9,126 bases of DNA from assembly GCA_036269915.1 (NCBI GenBank), contig DATBDM010000215.1, positions 1 through 9,126 on the forward strand. The letters are read 5' to 3'. This DNA comes from DATBDM01 sp036269915. Its GTDB lineage: Bacteria > Actinomycetota > Thermoleophilia > Solirubrobacterales > Solirubrobacteraceae. This document shows positions 1-7,364 of the stretch, one piece after another. Positions within the stretch are counted from its first letter, which is position 1, and every line of letters begins with the position of its first letter. The notes under the pieces were generated by a model. That model did no database searches, was not told the origin of the DNA, and saw only the letters and a list, made by a program, of their open reading frames with translations. A program made the position numbers and the translations under genes.

Positions 1-926
1 GTGAACACCGACCGCGGCAGCGTGAAGCCGACGTTCCAGACGCCCGCGTCGACGATCTCGCAGATCTTCAGGTCGCCGGCAACGCTGCAGAGCACATAGG
101 CGTCCTCGCGGCTGAGCCCGTGCTGCTCGACGACGAGGTCGATCATCCCGCGCACGGCGAGCTTCGCGCCCTGCATGAGGTCGCCGTCGATGCCCATCGT
201 CCCGTAGTAGCCGCCTGCATCGGTCCGCGGAGTGAGCGGCCCCGGCACGACGAAGCGCGGCGTCGACAGGTCGGCGCCCTTGCGCAGGCCGAATCGCAGG
301 GTCGCCTGCATCGCGGTCTCGATCGCGGCGACGCACACCTCGCCGTCGCCCTGCGCGGCGTGCGGGTCGCCGCAGGAGAACAGCGCGCCCTCGCGGAAGA
401 CGGGCAGGATCAGCGTCGCGCCCTGCTTGAGGTGGCGGGTGTCGATGTTGCCGCCGCCCTTGTGCGGCGGGAACGGCGAGGCCTGCTCGACGTCGTCGGG
501 GACGACGCCCATCGTGCCGAGGAACGGCTCGATCGGGATCGCGACGCCCTCGCAGTGCGCGGTCGTGTCCCCCTGGGTGAGATCGAAGAAGCGCAACAGG
601 CCGTCCGGGAAGTCCTCGGGCAGCAGCCCGAGCTCCGGGATCACCGAGCACCAGCCCCAGTCGCCGGTGCGCAGCGAGACGACCTCGATCTCGAGCGCGT
701 CGCCCGGCTCGGCGTCCTCGACCCAGATGGGGCCGAGCAGGTTGTACATCGTGTCGAAGTCGAAGCGCGCGTCCGCGTAGTCCGAGTCGCGGTCGACCTG
801 GCCGTCGCCGGCCATCAGCAGGTCGAAGTGGACGCTGTCGCCGCTCTCGATCCGCAGCGTGGGCTCGAGCGAGGCGTTCCACTCGTGGTGGATGCGGGTC
901 GGGTCGATCGTGTGCTCAGTGGCCAT
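1..926 (-). CDS. Acetamidase/formamidase family protein (3' end beyond window)
   Basis: Members of the FmdA/AmdA family hydrolyse formamide, acetamide or similar small amides to ammonia and the carboxylic acid in the cytoplasm. Reading the minus strand from ATG at 926 gives 308 uninterrupted residues to the window edge without a stop; family members run a little over 300 residues, so only the last few are probably missing. Family hallmarks are visible: GPIWVEDAEPGD at about 65-76, PFLGTMGV at 134-141, GGGNIDTRHL at 157-166, GDPHAAQGDGEVC at 187-199, and a C-terminal block LSREDAYVLCSVAGDLKICE at 271-290. The start overlaps the end of the upstream PLP-enzyme gene by 11 bases, so the two are probably co-translated; I see no clear Shine-Dalgarno sequence. 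The exact amide substrate cannot be told from sequence. Confidence 0.93.
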   Translation of the reverse strand, partial: MATEHTIDPTRIHHEWNASLEPTLRIESGDSVHFDLLMAGDGQVDRDSDYADARFDFDTMYNLLGPIWVEDAEPGDALEIEVVSLRTGDWGWCSVIPELGLLPEDFPDGLLRFFDLTQGDTTAHCEGVAIPIEPFLGTMGVVPDDVEQASPFPPHKGGGNIDTRHLKQGATLILPVFREGALFSCGDPHAAQGDGEVCVAAIETAMQATLRFGLRKGADLSTPRFVVPGPLTPRTDAGGYYGTMGIDGDLMQGAKLAVRGMIDLVVEQHGLSREDAYVLCSVAGDLKICEIVDAGVWNVGFTLPRSVF

Positions 927-2010
927 GCGCGACAGGTTCCCACCCACGCGCCGCGACGGCCCACTCCCCCGTCGGCTCCCCGCCGGCCGTCACGACCATC
1001 CGCTCGTGCAGGTTCGCGGCCGCGCAGGCGTGGTTGGGGACGACGGCCAGCCGCGCGCCGACCGGGATCGCCACCGGCTCGGCCGAGGTGAGGATCGCGT
1101 GCTCCTCGAAGAGGCGCTCGACCACGAGCCCGGGATGGCCGGGGACGTGGCCGAGATGCGGCGTCAGCGGCGTCATGCGCTCGGCGGCGAGCGCCTTGGA
1201 GCCCGCGTCGAGGATCACGCGGCGCGGATCGGGCCGCGAGACGACGGTGGCGAGCACCGAGAGCGCGCAGTCCTCCCAGGCCGCGGCGCCGAGCGCGACC
1301 TGCGTGGCGTCGTGGAAGACGTAGTTGCCGGGGCGCAGCTCGGTGACCGGGCCGGCGTCGGTGAGCGCCCACCCGGTCGGGGTCGTCCCCGCCGAGCGCG
1401 CGGGCACGGCGACGCCGCGGCGCTCGAGCGCCGCGGTCGTGGACGCGAGTGCGCGGCGCTCGTCCGCTGCGGCGCCGAGCACGTCGCCGCCGTACGCGTG
1501 GCCGGGGAAGGTGAGCAGGCCCTCGAACGTCGCGGTGCCGAGCCGTCCGGCCAGCGCCGCGACCCGGTCGGCCGTGGCCTCCCCCGGCGCGGTGCCGCAG
1601 CGCCCGACCCCGCAGTCGAGCTCCCACAGCCACCCGGCCCGCACCCCGGCGGCGCGGCAGGCGGCATCGAGCGCCTCGGCGACGGCCTCGGAGTCGAGCG
1701 CCACGCGCAGGCGCACCTCGCCGGCGAGCGCGACGATGCGCTCCAGCCGGTCGGGGCTCGCGGGCGGGTGCGCGACGAGGATCGCCGGCGCGCCCGCGTC
1801 ACGGGCGAGCTCGGCCTCGGCAGGCGTGGCGACGGTCATGCCCGCCGCGCCCGCCGCGAGCTGCGCGGCGATCACCTCGGCGCACTTGTGCGTCTTGACG
1901 TGCGGCCACAGCTCGATGCCGAGCGCGGCGGCGTGCGCCGCCATCCGCGCGACGTTGCGCTCGAGCACGTCGCGATCGAGCAGCAGCGCCGGGGTCGCGG
2001 GTGGCTTCAG
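916..2010 (-). CDS. Fold-type III PLP enzyme, D-serine dehydratase / D-threonine aldolase-like
   Basis: The protein has an alanine racemase-like N-terminal barrel and the metal-containing C-terminal domain of the D-serine dehydratase/D-threonine aldolase group. Numbered from the start chosen here (364 residues), PHVKTHK at 36-42 carries the expected PLP lysine (K39). PNHAC at 325-329 gives the His-x-Cys metal pair (H327, C329). From family knowledge, His-x-Cys favours D-serine dehydratase (pyruvate plus ammonia), while D-threonine aldolases tend to have His-x-Asp. A conventional GTG start exists at 1968. However, the 14 codons before it encode KPPATPALLLDRD, which matches the conserved first strand (TPALxLD) of the family. 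No ATG, GTG or TTG precedes it in frame. I therefore prefer CTG at 2010, which overlaps the ftsH stop as CTGA. The 3' end overlaps the amidase start by 11 bases. Substrate assignment is inference; a start at 1968 would give 350 residues. Confidence 0.87.
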   Translation of the reverse strand: MKPPATPALLLDRDVLERNVARMAAHAAALGIELWPHVKTHKCAEVIAAQLAAGAAGMTVATPAEAELARDAGAPAILVAHPPASPDRLERIVALAGEVRLRVALDSEAVAEALDAACRAAGVRAGWLWELDCGVGRCGTAPGEATADRVAALAGRLGTATFEGLLTFPGHAYGGDVLGAAADERRALASTTAALERRGVAVPARSAGTTPTGWALTDAGPVTELRPGNYVFHDATQVALGAAAWEDCALSVLATVVSRPDPRRVILDAGSKALAAERMTPLTPHLGHVPGHPGLVVERLFEEHAILTSAEPVAIPVGARLAVVPNHACAAANLHERMVVTAGGEPTGEWAVAARGWEPVAHGH

Positions 2011-3995
2011 GCGAGCTCGGGCTTCTCGGGGAGGTCGAGCCCGCGGGTCTCGGTCGCGCCGCCGGCGAAGCCGGGACGCGGCAGCGGCCGCGGGGGCGAC
2101 GGGGCGACGGCGCCGGGCAGCTCAGGCCGCTCGGGGGTGCCGTCGGACGGCGTCTCGTCGGGCCCGAAGACGTCCTCCTCGGAACGGCCCTGGAGCAGCG
2201 CCTCGAACTCGTCGCGCTCGATCGTCTCGCGCTTGAGCAGGATCTGGGAGATCGTCTCGAGGCTCGCGCGGTGGGTGCCGAGGATCTCGTGCGCCTGCCG
2301 GTGGGCCGACTCGACGATGCGGCGGATCTCGTCGTCGATCTCGCGGGCGATCTCGTCGGAGTAGTCCGGCTCGGTCGAGAACTCGCGGCCGAGGAACGGC
2401 TGGCCGTGGTCGTGGCCGAACACGCGCGGGCCGAGCTTCTCGCTCATGCCGAAGCGCATCACCATCTGCTTGGCGGTCGCCGTGACCTTCTCGAGGTCGT
2501 TCGACGCGCCCGTGGTGATCTCGCCGAAGATGAGCTCCTCCGCGGCGCGACCGCCGAGGGTCATCGCCATCGTGTCGGTGAGCTCGGCCTTCGTGGTCAG
2601 GAACTTGTCCTCGGTCGGGAGTGAGATCGTGTAGCCGAGCGCCTGGCCGCGCGAGATCACGGAGACCTTGTGGACCGGGTCGGAGTGCTCGAGGTAGTGG
2701 CCGACGATCGCGTGGCCCATCTCGTGGTAGGCGGTGATGAGCCGCTCCTTCTCGCCCATCACGCGGGTCTTCTTCTCGGGGCCGGCGATCACGCGCATGA
2801 TCCCCTCCTCGAGCTCCGTCTGGCCGATCTCCTTCTTGCCCGTGCGGGCGGACAGGAGCGCGGCCTCGTTGACGAGGTTCGAGAGGTCGGCGCCGGTGAA
2901 GCCCGGGGTCTGGCCGGCGAGGGTGTCGACCTCGATGTTCTTGGCCAGCGGCTTGCCGCGGGTGTGGACCTCGAGGATCTTCGCGCGGCCCTTGCGGTCC
3001 GGGCGGTCGACGGTGATCTGGCGGTCGAAGCGGCCGGGGCGCAGCAGGGCGGGATCGAGGATGTCGGGCCGGTTGGTGGCCGCGATCATGATGATGTTGT
3101 CCTTGGCCTCGAAGCCGTCCATCTCCACGAGGAGCTGGTTGAGCGTCTGCTCGCGCTCGTCGTGGCCACCGCCGAGGCCGGCGCCGCGATGGCGGCCGAC
3201 CGCGTCGATCTCGTCCATGAAGATGATGCAGGGCGAGTTCTGCTTGGCCTGCTCGAAGAGGTCACGCACGCGGGAGGCGCCCACGCCGACGAACATCTCG
3301 ACGAAGTCCGAGCCGGAGATCGAGAAGAACGGCACGCCGGCCTCGCCCGCGACCGCGCGGGCCAGCAGCGTCTTGCCGGTGCCGGGCGGGCCGTAGAGCA
3401 GCACGCCCTTGGGGATCCGGGCGCCGAGCGCCTGGAACTTCTTCGGGTTCTCGAGGAACTCCTTGATCTCGTGCAGCTCCTCGACCGCCTCGTCGACGCC
3501 GGCGACGTCGCGGAAGGTGATCTTGGGCGAGTCGACCGACAGGCGCTTGGCGCGCGACTTGCCGAACGACATCACCTTCGAGCCGCCGCCCTGGACCTGG
3601 TTCATCAGGAAGATCCAGAAGCCGATGAAGATCAGGAACGGCAGGACGTAGGTCAGCAGCGACAGGATCACGCTCGAACGCGCGGGCTTGACGTCGTAGT
3701 CGTTGATCAGGTGCTGCGTCTTGGCGGCGCGCAGCTGATTGACCAGCACGTCGCCATACGCGGTCGGGTAGCCGACCTCGTAGCTCTTGCCGGTGCCGCG
3801 CAGCGTCACCCGGACGGAGTCGTCCTTCGTGGAGAGGACGACGTCCTGGACCTTCTTCTGCTGGATCTGCTCGAGGAAGGTCCCGAAGGAGGTCGCGGGC
3901 GCCTGGTCGGACCGCGCGATCAGCTTGGAGGCGAAGAACGCCAGCACGATCACGATGAGGATCGGGAAGGCGGCGCTCTTGAAGAATCGGCTCAT
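2007..3995 (-). CDS. ftsH: ATP-dependent zinc metalloprotease FtsH
   Basis: FtsH is a membrane-anchored hexameric AAA+ protease that extracts and degrades misfolded membrane proteins and unstable regulators. The 662-residue product is full length. Two membrane segments lie at about 10-27 and 109-132, flanking an extracytoplasmic FtsH_ext region. The ATPase shows Walker A GPPGTGKT (202-209), pore loop FVGVG (235-239), Walker B IIFMDEID (257-264), and the second region of homology with arginine fingers in RPGRFDR (319-325). The peptidase has HEMGH at 424-428 and the third zinc ligand in GASND (D500). The usual motif is HEAGH; Met replaces the variable Ala, and all ligands are kept. After about residue 600 there is an acidic then proline-rich tail of about 60 residues, a common variable region. 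ATG at 3995 is chosen because the first membrane helix follows at once. It lies 135 bases after hpt, so it may have its own promoter. Confidence 0.98.
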   Translation of the reverse strand: MSRFFKSAAFPILIVIVLAFFASKLIARSDQAPATSFGTFLEQIQQKKVQDVVLSTKDDSVRVTLRGTGKSYEVGYPTAYGDVLVNQLRAAKTQHLINDYDVKPARSSVILSLLTYVLPFLIFIGFWIFLMNQVQGGGSKVMSFGKSRAKRLSVDSPKITFRDVAGVDEAVEELHEIKEFLENPKKFQALGARIPKGVLLYGPPGTGKTLLARAVAGEAGVPFFSISGSDFVEMFVGVGASRVRDLFEQAKQNSPCIIFMDEIDAVGRHRGAGLGGGHDEREQTLNQLLVEMDGFEAKDNIIMIAATNRPDILDPALLRPGRFDRQITVDRPDRKGRAKILEVHTRGKPLAKNIEVDTLAGQTPGFTGADLSNLVNEAALLSARTGKKEIGQTELEEGIMRVIAGPEKKTRVMGEKERLITAYHEMGHAIVGHYLEHSDPVHKVSVISRGQALGYTISLPTEDKFLTTKAELTDTMAMTLGGRAAEELIFGEITTGASNDLEKVTATAKQMVMRFGMSEKLGPRVFGHDHGQPFLGREFSTEPDYSDEIAREIDDEIRRIVESAHRQAHEILGTHRASLETISQILLKRETIERDEFEALLQGRSEEDVFGPDETPSDGTPERPELPGAVAPSPPRPLPRPGFAGGATETRGLDLPEKPELA

Positions 3996-4121
3996 GAGGC
4001 GGCGCGCTTGCCGCGCGCAGGGCTGGAACTGCTGGTCAGGAAGATCAAGGCTACCAGTGGTGCTCTGGCGCCCCGGCCAGTCTGGGCGCGCTACGTATGC
4101 GTTCCCTAACGGCCGATGGGC
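3996..4121 (-). promoter_or_regulatory. hpt-ftsH intergenic region, possible ftsH promoter/leader
   Basis: This is the only sizeable gap within the leftward gene series, and its base composition is less GC-biased than the genes. It contains a perfect 5-bp inverted repeat CTGGC/GCCAG at 4065-4080. A TANNNT-type box (TAGCCT on the minus strand, about 4047-4052) has no convincing -35 partner. No strong Shine-Dalgarno sequence precedes ftsH. Firmicutes and actinobacteria often give ftsH a separate promoter after hpt, and the spacing fits that. The exact promoter is not identified. Confidence 0.3.
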
Positions 4122-4139
4122 GACGCCGCTTTAGGCGTC
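4122..4139 (-). other. Hairpin enclosing the hpt stop codon
   Basis: On the minus strand GACGCC-TAAAGC-GGCGTC forms a perfect 6-bp stem with a 6-base loop, and the loop begins with the hpt TAA stop codon. No T-tract follows, so it is not a standard intrinsic terminator. It could slow transcription or protect the 3' end of a processed hpt message; either role is inference. Confidence 0.4.
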
Positions 4140-4679
4140 TTCGCCGTCATCGATGGACAGCGTGGCGACGTAGGGCAGGTTGCGGTAGCGCTCCGCGTAG
4201 TCGAGCCCATAACCGATCGCGAACCTGTCGGGGATCTCGAAGCCGACGTAACGGGCCGGGACCTCGGCCTTGCGGCGCTCCGGCTTGGTCAGCAGGGCGC
4301 AGACCGCGAGCGAGGCCGGCCCGCGCGTCTGCAGCGTCCGCATCAGGTACTGCAGCGTGAGCCCGGAGTCGACGATGTCCTCGACGATCAGGACGTGGCG
4401 GCCCTCGAGCGGGGCGTCGAGGTCCTTGAGGATCCGCACCACGCCGGAGGAGTCGGTCGAGGAGCCGTAGGAGGACACGGCCATGAAGTCGACCTCGCAG
4501 GGAACCTCGATCTGGCGCATGAGGTCGGCGAGGAAGAACACGGCGCCCTTGAGTACGCCGATCAGCAGCAGCTCGTGCCCGGCGTAGTCGCGCGAGATCT
4601 CCTCGCCGAGCTGGCGGATCCGGTGCTGGAGCTCGTCGGGCTGGACGAGGATCTCGCCGATGGACTCGTCGCGCGGCAT
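4131..4679 (-). CDS. hpt: Hypoxanthine phosphoribosyltransferase
   Basis: This cytoplasmic salvage enzyme joins hypoxanthine (often also guanine) to PRPP, giving IMP or GMP and pyrophosphate. The 182-residue length is typical. Visible motifs are the pyrophosphate-contact turn LKG at 43-45, the mobile loop SYGSSTDSSG at 70-79, and the type I PRPP-binding motif VLIVEDIVDSGLT at 96-108 with acidic pair E100/D101 and likely catalytic D104. The purine-contact region is VGFEIPDRFAIGYGLDY at 145-161. ATG at 4679 lies 12 bases after the tilS stop, so co-transcription with tilS is likely. The tilS-hpt-ftsH order is conserved in many Gram-positive bacteria. In Bacillus subtilis, TilS and Hpt have been reported to act together on ftsH expression; whether that holds here is unknown. 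Confidence 0.97.
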   Translation of the reverse strand: MPRDESIGEILVQPDELQHRIRQLGEEISRDYAGHELLLIGVLKGAVFFLADLMRQIEVPCEVDFMAVSSYGSSTDSSGVVRILKDLDAPLEGRHVLIVEDIVDSGLTLQYLMRTLQTRGPASLAVCALLTKPERRKAEVPARYVGFEIPDRFAIGYGLDYAERYRNLPYVATLSIDDGEDA

Positions 4680-4691
4680 GGGCGCGGAAGC

Positions 4692-5996
4692 CTACGCAGT
4701 CTCGCGCCACGACAGGCGGACGCGCTCGCGGGTCGCCGGTCCGACCGCGTAGCGCTCGCCGGTGGCGACGCGCGGGATCCACGCGATCTCGCCGGCGCAG
4801 GTGATCACGGGCCAGCGCGCGCGGCGCGCGCGCGGGATCTTGCGGTCGGTGAAGAGGTCCTGGAGGGTGCGCGTCCCGCGGAGGCCGAGCGGGCGCATGC
4901 GGTCGCCGGGGTGCCAGGCGCGGACCTCGAGCGTTCCGCGCGCGAGCGCGCCCGCGTCGAGGGTCCCGTCGCCGATCGGCAGGTCGGGCCCGCGCTCGCA
5001 GGTGAGCTCCCCGCCGGCCCAGCCGGCGCGGCCGGGGACGGGCAGGGTGGCGGGCTCGGCCCCCGCGGGCGCGCCCGCGGGCTCGAAGCGCAGCCGGCCG
5101 TACTCCGCGACGGCGCGCAGGCCGCCGCCGAGGTCGAGCCCGGCGCTGCCGCGGCCGCCGCCGAGCGCGAGCAGCTCGTCCAGGCGCGGGCCGACCGCCG
5201 GCGCGCGCTCGACCGCGCCGTCGGCGAGCGCCTGCAGCGCGAGCCGGGCGAGGGCCGGGGGCAGCGCCGCGAGCGCGGCCTGCTCGGGCGCGTCGCCGAG
5301 CTCCCGCAGGGCGGCGTCGACCGCGGCGTCGAGCACCGACGCCTCGTCGCGGAGCGTCGCCAGGGTGCGCAGGACGTTGGCCTCCGCGGCGGGATGGATC
5401 GCGCGAAGGTCGTCGAGCAGGCCGTGGCGCACGCGGTTGCGGGCATAGGCCGGCGACGCGTTGGACGCGTCCTCGCGCCAGGCCAGCCCGCGCTCGGAGC
5501 AGTAGGCCGCGGTCTGCTCGCGCGTCAGGCTCAGCAGCGGGCGCACGAGCCGGCCGGACCGGGCCGGCATCCCGAGCAGCGCCCGGCGCCCCGGGGAGGC
5601 GGCGAGCCGGTAGAGCACGGTCTCGACCTGGTCGGTGGAGGTGTGGCCCGCCGCGATCACGGCATCGCGCTCGCGCGCGAGCTCCTCCGCCGCGGCGGAA
5701 CGCAGCTCGCGCGCCCAGGCCTGGCGGTTGCCCTCGGGCGTGCCGGCGCGGCGGACGTGCAGGGCGACGCCGAGCGCGTCGCACAGCGCGGCGCAGTGCT
5801 CGGCGTCGGCGCCCGACTCGGGCCGCAGCCGGTAGTCGACGTGCAGCGCGGCGACGGCGCCGGGTCCCGCGATGCGGGTCGCGAGGTCGAGCAGGCAGAC
5901 GGAGTCGCGCCCGCCCGAGAGCAGCACGACCGTCGCGCGGCCGGGCTCGAGCAGGCCCTCCGCGCGGACCGCCGCCTCGATCGCCGCGGCGCTCAT
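4692..5996 (-). CDS. tilS: tRNA(Ile)-lysidine synthetase
   Basis: TilS uses ATP to attach lysine to C34 of the CAU-anticodon isoleucine tRNA, switching its codon and aminoacylation identity from Met to Ile; it is normally essential. The 434-residue protein has the N-type PP-loop SGGRDS at 27-32, then LHVDYRLRPES at 51-61, AGHTSTDQVETVLYR at 116-130, and the conserved RNRVRH at 186-191. A central helical region precedes a C-terminal TilS domain with MRPLGLRGTRTLQDLFTDRK at 367-386 and a WIPRVATGERY-like end. The reading frame stays open far upstream, but homology begins at ATG 5996. That start overlaps the cyclase stop by ATGA and has a GGAGG ribosome site, so translation is probably coupled. 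The stretch encoding PRARRARWP is nearly pure alternating G/C (about 4813-4835). Confidence 0.96.
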   Translation of the reverse strand: MSAAAIEAAVRAEGLLEPGRATVVLLSGGRDSVCLLDLATRIAGPGAVAALHVDYRLRPESGADAEHCAALCDALGVALHVRRAGTPEGNRQAWARELRSAAAEELARERDAVIAAGHTSTDQVETVLYRLAASPGRRALLGMPARSGRLVRPLLSLTREQTAAYCSERGLAWREDASNASPAYARNRVRHGLLDDLRAIHPAAEANVLRTLATLRDEASVLDAAVDAALRELGDAPEQAALAALPPALARLALQALADGAVERAPAVGPRLDELLALGGGRGSAGLDLGGGLRAVAEYGRLRFEPAGAPAGAEPATLPVPGRAGWAGGELTCERGPDLPIGDGTLDAGALARGTLEVRAWHPGDRMRPLGLRGTRTLQDLFTDRKIPRARRARWPVITCAGEIAWIPRVATGERYAVGPATRERVRLSWRETA

Positions 5997-7183
5997 GGCG
6001 CCTCCGCGGCCGGGCGGGCGAGGAACAGGTCGGTGGCGACGTCGAAGCCCTTGAGCTTGACCTCGCCGATGTGGTCGAACTCGAGGTGCGGCCCGGCCGC
6101 GCTCACCACGGTGTCGGTGCACAGCACCTCGCCGCCGGCCGCCCGGGCGCCGACGCGGGCCGCGAGGTTGACCGCGCGTCCGTAGTAGTCGCCGTCGCGA
6201 TAGAGCGCCGGGCCGCAGTGCAGGCCGATGCGCGGCAGCGGGCGCTCCTGGGCGTACAGCGCTTGGAAGCCCACGGCCCAGTCGACGAGCGAGGACGCGT
6301 CGGAGGAGATCACCATCACGCCGTCGCCGATCGTCTTGATCACGCGCGCCTCCGTCGGCAGGGTGACCTGGACGGCCTCGACGAAGCGCTCGACGACGTC
6401 GAGCGCCTCCTCGTCCCCCGCCTCCTCGGTCAGGCGGGTGTAGCCGGCGAGATCGGCGAAGGCGATCGTGACCCGCACGCGTCCGAGCTCGGCGCCGTCG
6501 CCCTCGGCGTCGGCCTCGAGGTGGCCGACGACGTCCTGGCCGATGAAATGCGCGAGCGCACGCTGGTGCAGGCGCTCCATGACCGGCCCGGCGAGCGGGA
6601 GCAGGTCGCCCGCGAGGTCTCCCATGGCCTCGGCGATGTCGAGCTCGGCGCGGCCGTCGCGCATCATCGGCTCGTGGACGAAGAGGTGGAAGAGGCGCAC
6701 CTCGGCGTCGGCGATCGTGGCCAGTGCCTGGCCGTAGACGGAGACGAGCTGCAGGAAGGCCACCAGCGGGAAGCCGGCGTCGATCACCGCCGACATGTGG
6801 CGCAGCAGGTCGAGGTCGTCGTCCGAGATGCGGTCGAGCCCGTCGACCGAGAGCCCCGCCGTGCGCCAGATCCGTTCGATCAGCTTCGGCGACATCCCGC
6901 ACGCGCGCGCGGCCTGCCGGAGCGTGTGGGCGCCGGGCTCGACCGGGAAGAGGTCCTGGACGTAGCCGTACGCCAGCCGCCCGGACTGCGAGGCCTCGCG
7001 CAGCTCGGCGAGGGAGTGCCCGCGGGCGCGCAGGCGCGCGACCAGCCGCGCGTGCGCGATCGACGCCGGCGTCCACTCGCCGCGCTCGACGGGCACCACG
7101 CCGTCGCGGACCCAGCGGCGCAGGGTGGCGGGCGTCACCTCGACGCGACGGGCGACCTCGGCGGTGGTCGGCGAGTCGGACAC
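5993..7183 (-). CDS. MerR-type HTH / class III adenylate cyclase fusion
   Basis: The predicted product (396 residues, cytoplasmic, no membrane segment) probably makes cAMP from ATP. Residues 5-65 resemble a MerR-type helix-turn-helix (TAEVARRVEVTPATLRRW, then LRARGHSLAELREA). Residues 78-175 resemble the N-terminal regulatory domain of mycobacterial cyclases such as Rv1264 and Rv2212 (GMSPKLIERIWRTAGL at 96-111). The cyclase domain from about 235 keeps every expected residue: metal aspartates D244 (FADLAGYT) and D287 (KTIGDGV), adenine-specifying K283 and D332, and N339 and R343 in VNLAAR. The frame is open to 7654, but the extension is low-complexity, crosses the terminator and overlaps the next gene. 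GTG at 7183 is therefore chosen, although no Shine-Dalgarno sequence is seen. The 3' end overlaps tilS by four bases. The signal sensed, and whether the HTH binds DNA, are unknown. Confidence 0.93.
   Translation of the reverse strand: MSDSPTTAEVARRVEVTPATLRRWVRDGVVPVERGEWTPASIAHARLVARLRARGHSLAELREASQSGRLAYGYVQDLFPVEPGAHTLRQAARACGMSPKLIERIWRTAGLSVDGLDRISDDDLDLLRHMSAVIDAGFPLVAFLQLVSVYGQALATIADAEVRLFHLFVHEPMMRDGRAELDIAEAMGDLAGDLLPLAGPVMERLHQRALAHFIGQDVVGHLEADAEGDGAELGRVRVTIAFADLAGYTRLTEEAGDEEALDVVERFVEAVQVTLPTEARVIKTIGDGVMVISSDASSLVDWAVGFQALYAQERPLPRIGLHCGPALYRDGDYYGRAVNLAARVGARAAGGEVLCTDTVVSAAGPHLEFDHIGEVKLKGFDVATDLFLARPAAEAP
6001..6005 (-). promoter_or_regulatory. Ribosome binding site of tilS
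   Basis: GGAGG on the minus strand sits four bases before the tilS ATG, inside the last codons of the cyclase gene. Together with the ATGA overlap it fixes the tilS start at 5996 rather than further upstream, and supports translation after termination on the cyclase. Confidence 0.7.
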
Positions 7184-7212
7184 GCCGTCAGGATGACCGA
7201 TGCACCCGCGGC

Positions 7213-7252
7213 AAAGAAAAAGCGGCGAGACCGTTCGTGCGGTCCCGCCGCT
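7213..7252 (-). terminator. Intrinsic (rho-independent) terminator just upstream of the cyclase
   Basis: The arms at 7221-7233 and 7240-7252 form a 13-bp stem with a 6-base loop. The single non-Watson-Crick position (7228/7245) becomes a U-G wobble in the minus-strand RNA but an A-C mismatch in the plus-strand RNA. The stem is followed on the minus strand by TTTTCTTT, while the plus strand has no T-tract. Both facts assign it to leftward transcription. It ends only 29 bases before the cyclase GTG, so it either ends the upstream transcript or acts as an attenuator for the cyclase operon. Confidence 0.85.
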
Positions 7253-7358
7253 ACGCGGGCAATGCGGCCCGCTGCCTCGGCCGGCGGCGTTCGTATTCGC
7301 GACACCTTGCAGCCGCCGTTGCTGACGGCTACTTCCCGGCCTATTGCCGTGATCAGGT
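7213..7358 (-). ncRNA. Candidate structured RNA (small RNA or leader/attenuator)
   Basis: Between the SCP2-like gene and the cyclase, a stretch of about 145 bases has weak third-position GC bias in all frames and repeated pairing potential on the minus strand. CACCT near 7355-7359 can pair with AGGTG near 7303-7307, enclosing GCCGT-CAGCA-ACGGC (about 7314-7328). A 6-bp hairpin GCGGGC/GCCCGC lies at 7255-7272, and the terminator follows. A CGCCGC segment near 7283-7288 can pair either with GGCGGC inside the enclosed domain or with the terminator's 5' arm, as a switch would need. I could not match it to TPP, cobalamin, cyclic-di-GMP, cyclic-di-AMP, glycine, SRP, tmRNA or RNase P consensus features. 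Its existence as a transcript, its ends and any ligand are inference. Confidence 0.4.
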
Positions 7359-7364
7359 GGTTGA

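Noticed and set aside
859..2364. Plus-strand open frame of 501 codons
   Set aside because: It lies opposite the PLP enzyme and the ftsH end, has an Arg/Gly/Ala-rich composition without family motifs, and is an antisense frame of the kind expected in very GC-rich genes.
4808..4840. Alternating G/C tract as a Z-DNA or regulatory element
   Set aside because: It encodes the conserved Arg-rich part of the TilS C-terminal domain and is explained by codon choice in a GC-rich genome.
4116..6185. Plus-strand open frame of 689 codons
   Set aside because: It is the antisense of hpt and tilS, both of which carry clear catalytic motifs on the minus strand; the product is low-complexity with no recognisable domain.
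5997..7076. Upstream extension of the tilS reading frame
   Set aside because: The extension is Arg/Pro/Ala-rich and overlaps the well-supported cyclase gene in another frame; TilS homology and a GGAGG site place the start at 5996.
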